A stretch of DNA of 64,000 nt from Nakamurella sp. A5-74 (GTDB taxonomy: Bacteria > Actinomycetota > Actinomycetes > Mycobacteriales > Nakamurellaceae). Below the pieces are notes generated by a model, which was not told where the DNA came from, ran no database searches, and saw only the letters and a program-made list of their open reading frames with translations. How positions within the stretch are numbered: the first letter of the stretch is position 1; each line of letters begins with the position of its first letter. The position numbers and the translations under genes are program-made. The stretch covers positions 1,364,001-1,428,000 of the forward strand of contig NZ_CP159218.1 of assembly GCF_040438885.1 (NCBI RefSeq), read 5' to 3'. Shown piece by piece: positions 54,864-62,340 of the stretch.

Positions 54864-55469
54864 CTAGCCGGCCGGCTCGATCGTCCTGCTCATGACGCAG
54901 TTGCCCTTTCCCTTGGGGCGCAGGTAGTCGAAGCCGAGGCGCTCGTACATGGAGCGGGTCGCGTTGTAGAGGAACGAGGACGACGTCTTCTTGCCGTCAG
55001 GGACGTCGTGCGGGTACGACTCGACCAGTCCGCCGCCCTGCGCGGCGATCAGGGCCATGGCACCCCGAACCGCCGCCGCAGCGACACCGCGGCGGCGGTG
55101 ATCCCTGTCCACGAACAGACAGGTGATCCGGAAATCCGGTTGCTGCTGCGTGGTCTTCTCCCACTCCTTGCGGTGGTGGATGTTCCGGAGCTCCTCGACC
55201 GGGCCGAACTCGGCCCAGGCGATCGCTGTGCCCGGCTCGGCGTCGTCGAACACCAGCGCTGCGTGTGCCCGGCCGGCGAGCACGAGAGCGTGCTTGAACT
55301 CCCGATTGCCGAGCACCCTGCGTTCCGGGGGATCGGGGTACTGGTGGAACCAGGTGCACCAGCAGCCACCCCAGACCCCGTTGTGCCGCTCGGCGAGCGC
55401 CGCGAACGCGTCCCAGGTGTCCGGGCCCAGCGGTTCGATCCGGTAGTCGTCCACCCGCAGTGTCGTCAT
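54864..55469 (-). CDS. GNAT-family N-acetyltransferase
   Basis: The 201-residue protein has an acetyl-CoA-binding motif ITCLFVDRDHRRRGVAAAAV and a C-terminal SMYERLGFDYLR typical of GNAT enzymes. The N-terminal NGVWGGCWCTWFH segment is seen in a subgroup annotated only as GNAT-family. Substrate unknown. The ATG at 55469 is supported by TACGGT six bases upstream. Confidence 0.86.
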   Translation of the reverse strand: MTTLRVDDYRIEPLGPDTWDAFAALAERHNGVWGGCWCTWFHQYPDPPERRVLGNREFKHALVLAGRAHAALVFDDAEPGTAIAWAEFGPVEELRNIHHRKEWEKTTQQQPDFRITCLFVDRDHRRRGVAAAAVRGAMALIAAQGGGLVESYPHDVPDGKKTSSSFLYNATRSMYERLGFDYLRPKGKGNCVMSRTIEPAG

Positions 55470-55475
55470 CGGCGA

Positions 55476-55481
55476 ACCGTA
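55476..55481 (-). promoter_or_regulatory. -10 hexamer TACGGT, leaderless start of GNAT gene
   Basis: On the minus strand TACGGT precedes the ATG at 55469 by six bases. Confidence 0.5.
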
Positions 55482-55545
55482 CGGCCGATCACGGACGAAT
55501 GTCGTCCGGGTCCGGGTCCGGTGTGCCCCCGGTACTGGACATCGA

Positions 55546-55579
55546 ACAGCTCCCCGAGGTCGAGACCTCGAGGAGCTGT
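55546..55579 (-). terminator. Long hairpin downstream of the four-helix-bundle gene
   Basis: The arms ACAGCTCCCCGAGGTC and GACCTCGAGGAGCTGT pair at 15 of 16 positions with a minimal loop. It lies 27 bases after the stop at 55607 on the minus strand and probably terminates that gene. Confidence 0.75.
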
Positions 55580-55606
55580 CGGTCGTGCCGGGTCGCGCTG
55601 GTCGGG

Positions 55607-56053
55607 TCAGCTCGCGGACTGCAGCGCCTTGACCTCGGCGCGCGCGTCGACGATCTCGCTGTGCTGACGCTGCAGCACGGTACGGAATCCGTCGGACAGA
55701 TCGGTGTCGGCCAGTGCCTTCTCGTACTCCGAGACGGTGTGGTCCTCACCCGTGACGGCTGCACCGAGTACGCCCGAGGGGTCGTCGCCGGTGAGCGCGT
55801 CCTTGAGGGAGAGCCAACCGCGGTGCAGGGTGCCGAGCACCGAACCGCTCTCGTCCACGTCATCGCCGTACTCGTGGCCCAGGCCGACGATCTCCTGGGT
55901 GAACTGCGTTCGCTGCCGCTGCAGGCGCGTCATGGTGGCAGCCCATTCGGGACGGTCGCTGTCGGCCAACTTCTCGGCGGAAGCGGCGAAGCCCTTCTGA
56001 CCGTCCTTCAGGGTCTCGACGAGGTCCTTGGCGACCTTGGCATCAGAACTCAC
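55607..56053 (-). CDS. PA2169/DUF2383-type four-helix-bundle protein
   Basis: The 148-residue, strongly helical and charged protein resembles PA2169-type (DUF2383) ferritin-like proteins, with VAKDLVETLKDGQKGF at the start and HRGWLSLKDAL and VSEYEKALAD later. The helices lack the full di-iron E-x2-H pattern I would expect of a ferroxidase. The role is unknown; relatives are often stress-induced. GTG 56053 has a good Shine-Dalgarno, GAGGAGGA, eight to ten bases upstream, so it is leadered. Confidence 0.72.
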   Translation of the reverse strand: MSSDAKVAKDLVETLKDGQKGFAASAEKLADSDRPEWAATMTRLQRQRTQFTQEIVGLGHEYGDDVDESGSVLGTLHRGWLSLKDALTGDDPSGVLGAAVTGEDHTVSEYEKALADTDLSDGFRTVLQRQHSEIVDARAEVKALQSAS

Positions 56054-56214
56054 GGGGTGTTCCTCCTCTACGCCGACCGCCGGAGTGCGGTCCGCATGCG
56101 GGGGTTCGGTACCCGCGGACCCGCTCGCCCAACCGATGGGTGCACGTGCGCAGGCTCACCGGCCGGGAGAGCGGTGGACCTGCCGCACCGGGGTTGTCCG
56201 TCGGTGTCGAAGGG

Positions 56215-56220
56215 CATGGT
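56215..56220 (+). promoter_or_regulatory. -10 hexamer CATGGT, leaderless start of DUF3072 gene
   Basis: CATGGT is followed by six bases and the ATG at 56227. Confidence 0.4.
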
Positions 56221-56226
56221 GACGGC

Positions 56227-56496
56227 ATGACAGAACAGAACCACCCCGCAGCCGACGAGAACGACAACAGCGGTACTGAGCCCGAGATGCTCGGTGCCGC
56301 CGAGCCCACCGAGGACGCGGCCCTGGAGAAGGACCCGTCCGACTGGGTGAGCGGTGACGACCCCATCACCGAGGCGCAGAAGAGCTACCTCGACACCCTC
56401 GCCCGCCAGGCCGGCGAGGAACTGCCTGCCGACCTGACGAAGGCAGAGGCGTCGCAGCACATCGAGAGGCTGCGGGCAGCGACCGGAAAGCAGTGA
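56227..56496 (+). CDS. DUF3072 small acidic protein
   Basis: The 89-residue protein has an acidic disordered first half (DENDNSGTEPEMLGAAEPTEDAA) and a conserved C-terminal DUF3072 segment (DWVSGDDPITEAQKSYLDTLARQAGEELP and KAEASQHIERLR), which looks like a small SAP/helix-hairpin-like module. Function unknown. The longer frame from 56140 is rejected in favour of the ATG at 56227, which fits the family and the -10 spacing. Confidence 0.78.
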   Translation: MTEQNHPAADENDNSGTEPEMLGAAEPTEDAALEKDPSDWVSGDDPITEAQKSYLDTLARQAGEELPADLTKAEASQHIERLRAATGKQ

Positions 56497-56581
56497 CTGA
56501 TCGCCGAGCATCGCGCGGACAGGGCCTGCGGACGAGCATGGTCTGAGCTCCGCGGCCGGCAGGATCGAATCGGGGAGGGGA

Positions 56582-57775
56582 TCATCGGTCGGAGGTTCTG
56601 GCCGGCGCTGATGCAGCCGACGACGAGGCGATCTCGCTGAGCGCCAGAGCACCGATGATGTCGGCGTTCGCCTCCAGCGTGCTGGCGCGCAGGTCGACGG
56701 CTGCGGCTGCGCTCGGTACGGCACAGCGGTCCAGCGCTGCCCGCATCGGTCCGAGAACCACGTCGGCGACCCGGGAGAGCTGACCGCCGAGCACGACCAC
56801 CTCGGGGTTGATGAGGTTGACCAGGCCCGCAACCGCCATCCCCAGGTAGCGGCCGGCATCCTCGATGACCCGATGACAGGCGGCGTCGCCCCTGCCAACC
56901 CTGGTGACGACGTCCCGCAGGGTCAGAGTTCCGTGGGTACGCACCAGTGCGTCCTGGAATGCGCGAGAGCCGACGTAGGTCTCCAGGCATCCCCGATTGC
57001 CGCAGCGACAGACAGGTCCGCGCTCGTCGATCGTCAGATGCCCGATCTCGCCGGCCGTTCCAGCGCTCCCGCGGAACAGCTCGCCGCCGATGATCAGGCC
57101 CGCTCCCACCCCGTGCGAGATCTTCAGGTAGACGCCGGTCTCCACCCCCTGCAGCGCGCCGAGCTTGAGTTCGCCGACGGCCGCGAGGTTTGCCGTGTTC
57201 TCGACCAACACCGGTGCGCCGAGCAGGGTGCGCATCTCCCGGCCGACGTCGACCCCCGACCATCCGGGGAGGATGTCGTCGGCACCTACTCGGCCGGTAG
57301 CGGAGTTGATCGGCGCCGGGACACCGATGGTCAGGGCGCTGATGTCTGCTCGGGTCATGCCAGCGGTGTCGATGAGATCCAGCAGGAGCTCGGCGGCTCG
57401 CTCCATGCCCTCGTCTGCACGATGTTCCGGAGGCAGCGGCATCCGGTGACTTCCGGTCAGCTCGCGGGGACCGGTGCCGATGGCCACCCGGACGTCCCGA
57501 TCGCCGAAGGCGATCCCCGCGAGCAGTTCCCGGGCGCGGGGGAGGCTCACCAGCACTGCACGACGCCCGTTGCGGATGCTGGGCTCGAGCACGACCGCGT
57601 CGGCGGCGTCTAGGTCCTTGACCAGGTTGGAGACGGTCGCGGGGCTGAGCCCCGTGGTGCCGGCGATCTCGACCTGGGTCATGGCGCCGTGGGTCTGCAG
57701 AGCCTGCACAACCCGGAGGCGGTTCGACTCGCGCAGCCCGGACTGCGACCCCGGGGCCGAGGCCGATGAGTTCAC
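56582..57775 (-). CDS. ROK-family transcriptional regulator (XylR/ROK7B7-like)
   Basis: The 397-residue repressor-type protein has an N-terminal winged helix (about 12-75; LRVVQALQTHGAMTQVEIAGTTGLSPATVSNLVKDL) and a ROK sugar-kinase-like domain with GVPAPINSATGRV, HGVGAGLIIGGELFRG and the zinc motif CRCGNRGCLE. It is divergent from a XylFGH-type transporter, the arrangement of Streptomyces ROK7B7, so it probably controls that operon in response to a sugar. The GTG at 57775 is chosen because TATATT lies six bases upstream; an ATG at 57838 would run through the intergenic operator region. Confidence 0.9.
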   Translation of the reverse strand: MNSSASAPGSQSGLRESNRLRVVQALQTHGAMTQVEIAGTTGLSPATVSNLVKDLDAADAVVLEPSIRNGRRAVLVSLPRARELLAGIAFGDRDVRVAIGTGPRELTGSHRMPLPPEHRADEGMERAAELLLDLIDTAGMTRADISALTIGVPAPINSATGRVGADDILPGWSGVDVGREMRTLLGAPVLVENTANLAAVGELKLGALQGVETGVYLKISHGVGAGLIIGGELFRGSAGTAGEIGHLTIDERGPVCRCGNRGCLETYVGSRAFQDALVRTHGTLTLRDVVTRVGRGDAACHRVIEDAGRYLGMAVAGLVNLINPEVVVLGGQLSRVADVVLGPMRAALDRCAVPSAAAAVDLRASTLEANADIIGALALSEIASSSAASAPARTSDR

Positions 57776-57781
57776 TTCTCG

Positions 57782-57787
57782 AATATA
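57782..57787 (-). promoter_or_regulatory. -10 hexamer TATATT, leaderless start of ROK regulator
   Basis: On the minus strand TATATT, the strongest -10 in the window, precedes the GTG at 57775 by six bases. Confidence 0.65.
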
Positions 57788-57795
57788 CCGCGTAA

Positions 57796-57851
57796 CCTGC
57801 CGCATACGCGGCAGGCATCGAATCCGTATTGAGTTCAATCCTTGACTTCAA
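57796..57851. promoter_or_regulatory. Candidate operators between ROK gene and xylFGH
   Basis: A perfect palindrome CCTGCCGC-ATAC-GCGGCAGG spans 57796-57815. To its right TTGAGTTCAA (57829-57838) and TTGACTTCAA (57842-57851) form a near-perfect direct repeat, 13 bases apart start to start; each half is itself TTGA/TCAA-symmetric. Either could bind the ROK protein. The second copy overlaps the xylF -35. Confidence 0.5.
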
Positions 57852-57871
57852 GGGTTGGAGGCATGTTGTAT
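57842..57871 (+). promoter_or_regulatory. Candidate xylFGH promoter
   Basis: A -35 TTGACT at 57842-57847 and a -10 TTGTAT at 57866-57871 are separated by 18 bases. The -35 lies inside the second TTGAnTTCAA repeat, which fits repression by occlusion. Unlike the divergent ROK gene, xylF has a Shine-Dalgarno (AAAGGAG). Confidence 0.6.
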
Positions 57872-57912
57872 CTCTGGATAGCCCCGTTCGGGCGTTGACC
57901 AAAGGAGCTCAC

Positions 57913-59106
57913 ATGTCCATCCGTTTCGTTCGACTGACGGCGGCCGTCGCCATCGGTCTGGGCCTCGTCGGTCTGGCCGGCTGCGGCAGCGACACCAATA
58001 CGACCTCACCGGCCGGCACCGGGTCGGCAGTGACCGGTTCCAGTGCTCCGGCGACCGGTTCCAGTGCTCCGGCGACCGGTTCCAGTGCTCCGGCGACCGG
58101 TTCCAGTGACGCGCCCACCAACTCCAGTGGCGGCGGCGCCGTCAGCGGCAAGAAGATCGCACTGCTGCTGCCGGAGTCCAAGACGGCCCGCTACGAGGCC
58201 TTCGACCGTCCGCTGTTCGAAGCCGACATCAAGGCCAAGTGCGGCGACTGCGAGGTGCTGTACTCCAACGCCGATCAGGATGCCGCCAAGCAACAGCAGC
58301 AGGCCGAAGCAGCGCTCACCCAGGGCGCCGACGTGCTGGTGCTCGACCCCGTCGACGGAACCGCAGCCGCGTCGGTGGTTGCTGCGTCGAAGGCGAAGGG
58401 TGTGCCGGTCGTGGCCTACGACCGCTTCATCGCCGGAGCCGACTTCTACGTGTCGTTCGACAACGAGACTGTCGGAAAGCTGCAGGCGCAGACCCTGGTC
58501 GATCTGCTCAAAGCGGGTGGCAAGACCGCCGGCAGCATCGTGATGGTCAACGGATCGCCGACCGATCCGAACGCGGCGTCGTTCAAGAAGGGCGCGCACG
58601 GCGTGCTCGACGGCAGCGGCTACACGATCGCGGCCGAGTACGACACCCCTGACTGGAGCCCGGACAAGGCGCAGACGTGGATGGACGGCCAGGTGATCAA
58701 GGTCAAGGCGGACCTCGTCGGCGTCTACGCGGCGAACGACGGCACTGCGAGCGGCGTCATCGCCTCCCTGCGGGCCGGCGGCGTCAATCCGGTGCCGCCA
58801 GTCACCGGTCAGGACGCCGAACTACCAGCGATCCAGCGGATCCTCACCGGGGACCAGGCAATGACCGTCTACAAGCCGATCAAGCCCGAGGCCGCGGCGG
58901 CCGCCGATGCGGCGCTCGCGCTGGCCGGCGATTCGAAGCCGACGTCCACGACCGACACCGAGGGTGTTCCGTCGACGATCCTTGACCCGATCGCGGTGAC
59001 CAAGGACAAGATCAAGGACACCGTGGTGAAGGACGGCTTCTACACCGCGGCCCAGATCTGCACCGGTGCAGCCGCTGCCGCCTGCACGGCCGCCGGCATC
59101 GGCTGA
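57913..59106 (+). CDS. xylF: Xylose-type sugar ABC transporter substrate-binding lipoprotein
   Basis: The 397-residue protein has a lipoprotein signal peptide (RLTAAVAIGLGLVGLAGC, lipobox LAGC), a Ser/Thr/Pro/Ala linker with a perfect heptapeptide tandem repeat, and a periplasmic-binding-protein fold with KKIALLLPESKTARYEAFDRPLFEADIK and VPVVAYDRFIAGADFYVSFDN of the XylF/ChvE type. It captures the sugar outside the membrane for XylGH. The assignment to xylose rests on synteny and resemblance; the actual sugar is unproven. Confidence 0.88.
   Translation: MSIRFVRLTAAVAIGLGLVGLAGCGSDTNTTSPAGTGSAVTGSSAPATGSSAPATGSSAPATGSSDAPTNSSGGGAVSGKKIALLLPESKTARYEAFDRPLFEADIKAKCGDCEVLYSNADQDAAKQQQQAEAALTQGADVLVLDPVDGTAAASVVAASKAKGVPVVAYDRFIAGADFYVSFDNETVGKLQAQTLVDLLKAGGKTAGSIVMVNGSPTDPNAASFKKGAHGVLDGSGYTIAAEYDTPDWSPDKAQTWMDGQVIKVKADLVGVYAANDGTASGVIASLRAGGVNPVPPVTGQDAELPAIQRILTGDQAMTVYKPIKPEAAAAADAALALAGDSKPTSTTDTEGVPSTILDPIAVTKDKIKDTVVKDGFYTAAQICTGAAAAACTAAGIG
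58033..58108 (+). repeat. Perfect 21-bp in-frame tandem repeat in xylF linker
   Basis: The units are 58033-58053, 58054-58074 and 58075-58095, plus a partial copy to 58108, all identical (ACCGGTTCCAGTGCTCCGGC plus one G). They encode the heptapeptide TGSSAPA between the lipobox and the binding domain. Identity at the DNA level implies recent expansion or ongoing slippage. Confidence 0.95.
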
Positions 59107-59136
59107 GCTCCACTCCGTCACGACCAGAGGACACCG

Positions 59137-59940
59137 ATGAGCGTCACCATCTCTCCACCGGGAGAACCTGTCCTGCGCCTGCAGGGAGTCTCCAAACGAT
59201 TCGGGGCGGTCCAAGCCCTGCACCACGTCGATTTCGACGTCCGCCCCGGAGAGGTGGTGGCGCTCGTCGGTGACAACGGTGCCGGCAAGTCCACCCTGGT
59301 CAAGACCGTCGCCGGGGTCTACAGCCCGGACGAGGGACTGTTCGAGTTCGACGGTGCAGCCGTCGACGTCGCCAGCCCGGTCGACGCCCAGGCCCTCGGG
59401 ATTGCCACCGTTTTCCAGGACCTCGCCCTGTGCGACAACCTGGATGTCGTGGCGAACCTGTTCCTCGGTCAGGAGCGACTGCGCGGGTCGACGCTCGACG
59501 AGGTGACGATGGAAAGGGAATCCTGGCGGCTGCTGCGCCAACTGAGCGCGAAGATCCCCTCTGTACGCATTCCGGTCGCCAGCCTGTCCGGTGGCCAGCG
59601 GCAGACGGTGGCGATCGCACGATCGCTGCTGGGCGATCCGAAGGTGGTGATGTTGGACGAGCCGACCGCAGCACTCGGGGTCGCCCAGACCGCAGAGGTG
59701 CTCAACCTCGTCGAACGGCTCAGGGAGAACGGTCACGGGGTGATCCTGATCAGCCACAACATGTCCGACGTGATGGCGGTCGCCGACCGGGTCACGGTGC
59801 TGCGACTCGGCCGGAACAACGGCACGTTCACCGTGGCCGACACCAACAGCCAGGAGATCATCGCCGCCATCACCGGCGCGACGAACAACGCCGCATCAGC
59901 CCGGGCGGCCCGCAAGGACATCAAGGAGCACGACGCGTGA
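59137..59940 (+). CDS. xylG: Sugar ABC transporter ATP-binding protein, single-domain
   Basis: The 267-residue ATPase has one nucleotide-binding domain: Walker A GDNGAGKST, Q-loop VFQDLALCDN, signature LSGGQRQ, Walker B VVMLDEPTAAL and H-loop LISHN. Many monosaccharide importers have two fused domains; the single-domain form agrees with XylG of actinobacteria. It energises the permease downstream, whose GTG overlaps its stop as GTGA. Confidence 0.93.
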   Translation: MSVTISPPGEPVLRLQGVSKRFGAVQALHHVDFDVRPGEVVALVGDNGAGKSTLVKTVAGVYSPDEGLFEFDGAAVDVASPVDAQALGIATVFQDLALCDNLDVVANLFLGQERLRGSTLDEVTMERESWRLLRQLSAKIPSVRIPVASLSGGQRQTVAIARSLLGDPKVVMLDEPTAALGVAQTAEVLNLVERLRENGHGVILISHNMSDVMAVADRVTVLRLGRNNGTFTVADTNSQEIIAAITGATNNAASARAARKDIKEHDA

Positions 59941-61208
59941 GCACATCCTTCGACGACACGGCCGGCGGCGGTAAACTCCCCGGGCTTCCCGCCGACCTGC
60001 AGGACGAGAGACTCATCGCCAGCAAGGGACTCAGCGGGTGGGCCTCGGTGATGGTGTCCCGGATGCGCACGGGTGATCTCGGTTCGCTTCCTGTCGTCAT
60101 CGGGCTGGTGGTGATCTGGGCCGTGTTCGCAAGCCTCGATCCGCTGTTCCTCTCCAGCGCCAACCTCGTCAACCTCACCCTGCAGAGCGCAGCCACCGGC
60201 ACCATCGCGCTGGGCATCGTGCTGGTGCTGCTGCTGGGCGAGATCGATCTGTCGGTCGGTTCGGTGAGCGGTGTTTCTGCAGCGGTTCTTGCCGTGACCT
60301 ACATCCAGCTGGAGTGGCCCTGGTACCTCGCGGTGCCGGCCGCCCTGGTCACCGGGTTGGTCATCGGTCTGGTCTACGGGGCGATGTTCATCCGGTTCGG
60401 GGTCCCCAGCTTCGTGATCACGCTTGCCGGTCTGCTCGCCTTCATGGGACTGCAGTTGTTCATCCTCGGAGATGCCGGATCGATCGCATTCCCGTTCGAC
60501 TCGAAGATCGTCAAGTTCGCCCAACAGACGTTCTTGCCGGAGCCGGTCGCCTACGTGTTGGTGGTCCTGGTCGTCGGGTTGTTCCTGGCCTCGAGGTTCG
60601 CCACCAACAAGCAGCGGTCCGCTGCAGGCCTGTCCACGACGCCGGTGGCGATCCAGACGGTTCGCGCCGGTGTGCTGGCCGTGCTCCTGCTCATCGCGGT
60701 CTACATCCTCAACGAGGACCGCGGTGTGTCGGTGATGTTCCTGGTCTTCCTGTTGCTCGTGGTCATCGTGGACCTGGCCGTTCGCCGCACCCGGTGGGGG
60801 CGCTCCATCATGGCCGTCGGCGGCAACGTCGAGGCGGCTCGCCGGGCGGGGATCAAGGTCAAGCGGGTCTACCTGAGCGTCTTTGCCGTCTGTTCGACGC
60901 TCGCGGCCCTCGGTGGCATCTTCGCCGCGGCGCGATTGGCTGCGGCGAACCAGTCGACGGGCGCCGTTGACGTCAACCTGAACGCGATCGCTGCAGCGGT
61001 CATCGGCGGCACGAGCCTGTTCGGTGGGCGTGGGTCTGCCTACTCGGCGCTGCTCGGGATCCTGGTGATCCAGTCGATCACCAACGGCCTCGGGCTGCTC
61101 AACCTCGACTCGCCGGTGCAGTACATGGTCACCGGAGGGGTACTCCTGCTGGCCGTCATCATCGATTCACTCAGCCGCCGCAGCAGGTCCGCACACGGCC
61201 GTGCTTGA
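59937..61208 (+). CDS. xylH: Sugar ABC transporter permease
   Basis: The 423-residue membrane protein belongs to the RbsC/XylH permease family, with about ten or more hydrophobic segments. GEIDLSVGSVSGVSAAVLAV, GVPSFVITLAGLLAFMG and VIGGTSLFGGRGSAYSALLGILVI are conserved. It forms the membrane channel for the sugar bound by XylF. A short hairpin GCCCGC-TCAG-GCGGGC at 61227-61242 lies between it and the converging PAP2 gene. Confidence 0.92.
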   Translation: MSTSFDDTAGGGKLPGLPADLQDERLIASKGLSGWASVMVSRMRTGDLGSLPVVIGLVVIWAVFASLDPLFLSSANLVNLTLQSAATGTIALGIVLVLLLGEIDLSVGSVSGVSAAVLAVTYIQLEWPWYLAVPAALVTGLVIGLVYGAMFIRFGVPSFVITLAGLLAFMGLQLFILGDAGSIAFPFDSKIVKFAQQTFLPEPVAYVLVVLVVGLFLASRFATNKQRSAAGLSTTPVAIQTVRAGVLAVLLLIAVYILNEDRGVSVMFLVFLLLVVIVDLAVRRTRWGRSIMAVGGNVEAARRAGIKVKRVYLSVFAVCSTLAALGGIFAAARLAAANQSTGAVDVNLNAIAAAVIGGTSLFGGRGSAYSALLGILVIQSITNGLGLLNLDSPVQYMVTGGVLLLAVIIDSLSRRSRSAHGRA

Positions 61209-61232
61209 CGCCCGCCCGCTCGGCACGCCCGC

Positions 61233-62165
61233 TCAGGCGGGCCGGCCGGCGTCGGGATCGGTGTCGGTGACCCCGGGCTGGACGGCGGCTGGGCCGCCCG
61301 CGTCCCGGTTGTCACTCCACGAGCGGTAGAGCCGGCGCACCGTCACACAGAGGATCAGCCAGGCGCTGCCGCTGACCCAGCCGGCCAGCACGTCCGTCGA
61401 CCAGTGCACCCCGAGGTACAGCCGGGAGATGCCGATCGAGAACCAGAACACCACGATCACCACGGGCACGACGATCCGCACCCACAGCGGACCCCAGGCG
61501 CCGCCGCGGACCAGCAGCACCAGCACGATCCCGAGGATCGCGGTGGACGCGAGCGCATGACCGGACGGGAAGGAGTTGTTGGTCTCCACCACCAACCGGA
61601 ACTCCTCCGGCGGACGGGTGCGGCCGAGGAGTTTCTTGGCGAAGAAGACCAGCGCCGCTGCGCCGATGCCGACCACTGCGACCATGGCCGCATCACCGCG
61701 CCGCCGCCTGTACAGCAGCCAGGCGACGCACAAGGCGGCGACGATCGTCATCGCGGCGGTGGAGCCGATCTCGGTGACGACCTTCGCGACCGCGGTCCGG
61801 AAGGGATCGCGGTGATCGACCATCCATTGCCAGACCGGGAGGTCGAACGTCGCCAGCCCGTCGCCCTCGGACACCGCGTCGGTCAGGGAGACGGCGAACC
61901 ACCCCAGCACGGCGAGGCTGATGCCCGGCACCAGGAATGCGGGCGGGGGAGCGATCCAGCGGGGACCGCTCAGCTCGCCGGCGCGGGCGGAACGCCGTCG
62001 GCCCCGGGTGGCGGCCGACCAGCCGCCGAGCACGATCAGCAGCACAGCGGCGACCAGGTACGGCAGCCACACCGACCACAGCTGCTCGAGCATGGTGCTC
62101 AGGGTCTCGCTCGTCGGGGATGCCAGGAACAGGCTGTCGGAACCGGAAGTCGGGGTGACGCGCAT
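61233..62165 (-). CDS. PAP2-family phosphatase, integral membrane
   Basis: The 310-residue membrane phosphatase has about six hydrophobic segments and all three PAP2 motifs: KKLLGRTRPP, PSGHA and SRLYLGVHWSTDVLAG. Relatives act on undecaprenyl pyrophosphate or phosphatidyl phosphates at the outer membrane face; the substrate cannot be told from the sequence. The ATG at 62165 is preceded by CACAAT at six bases. Confidence 0.9.
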   Translation of the reverse strand: MRVTPTSGSDSLFLASPTSETLSTMLEQLWSVWLPYLVAAVLLIVLGGWSAATRGRRRSARAGELSGPRWIAPPPAFLVPGISLAVLGWFAVSLTDAVSEGDGLATFDLPVWQWMVDHRDPFRTAVAKVVTEIGSTAAMTIVAALCVAWLLYRRRRGDAAMVAVVGIGAAALVFFAKKLLGRTRPPEEFRLVVETNNSFPSGHALASTAILGIVLVLLVRGGAWGPLWVRIVVPVVIVVFWFSIGISRLYLGVHWSTDVLAGWVSGSAWLILCVTVRRLYRSWSDNRDAGGPAAVQPGVTDTDPDAGRPA

Positions 62166-62171
62166 CGGACC

Positions 62172-62177
62172 ATTGTG
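62172..62177 (-). promoter_or_regulatory. -10 hexamer CACAAT, leaderless start of PAP2 gene
   Basis: On the minus strand CACAAT precedes the ATG at 62165 by six bases. Confidence 0.45.
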
Positions 62178-62209
62178 CGTGGCGACCGCCCGTCGACCGG
62201 ACGAGCCGC

Positions 62210-62286
62210 GGGATCTCGACTCCTGCGTGGCGCGATCACCGTGCCGCGGGGGGATCTCGACTCCTGCGTCGTGCGATCACCGTGCC
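62210..62286. repeat. Two-copy 36-bp direct repeat (41-bp period)
   Basis: The segments 62210-62245 and 62251-62286 match at 34 of 36 positions; both begin GGGATCTCGACTCCTGCGT and end GCGATCACCGTGCC. They fill the intergenic space between the PAP2 and purine permease genes. Confidence 0.9.
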
Positions 62287-62327
62287 ATCGGACGGACCTC
62301 GGTGACGCGGCCGTAACACGGGCCGGG

Positions 62328-62333
62328 CAAGAT
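62328..62333 (+). promoter_or_regulatory. -10 hexamer CAAGAT, leaderless start of purine permease gene
   Basis: CAAGAT is followed by seven bases and the GTG at 62341. Confidence 0.4.
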
Positions 62334-62340
62334 CTCCTCC

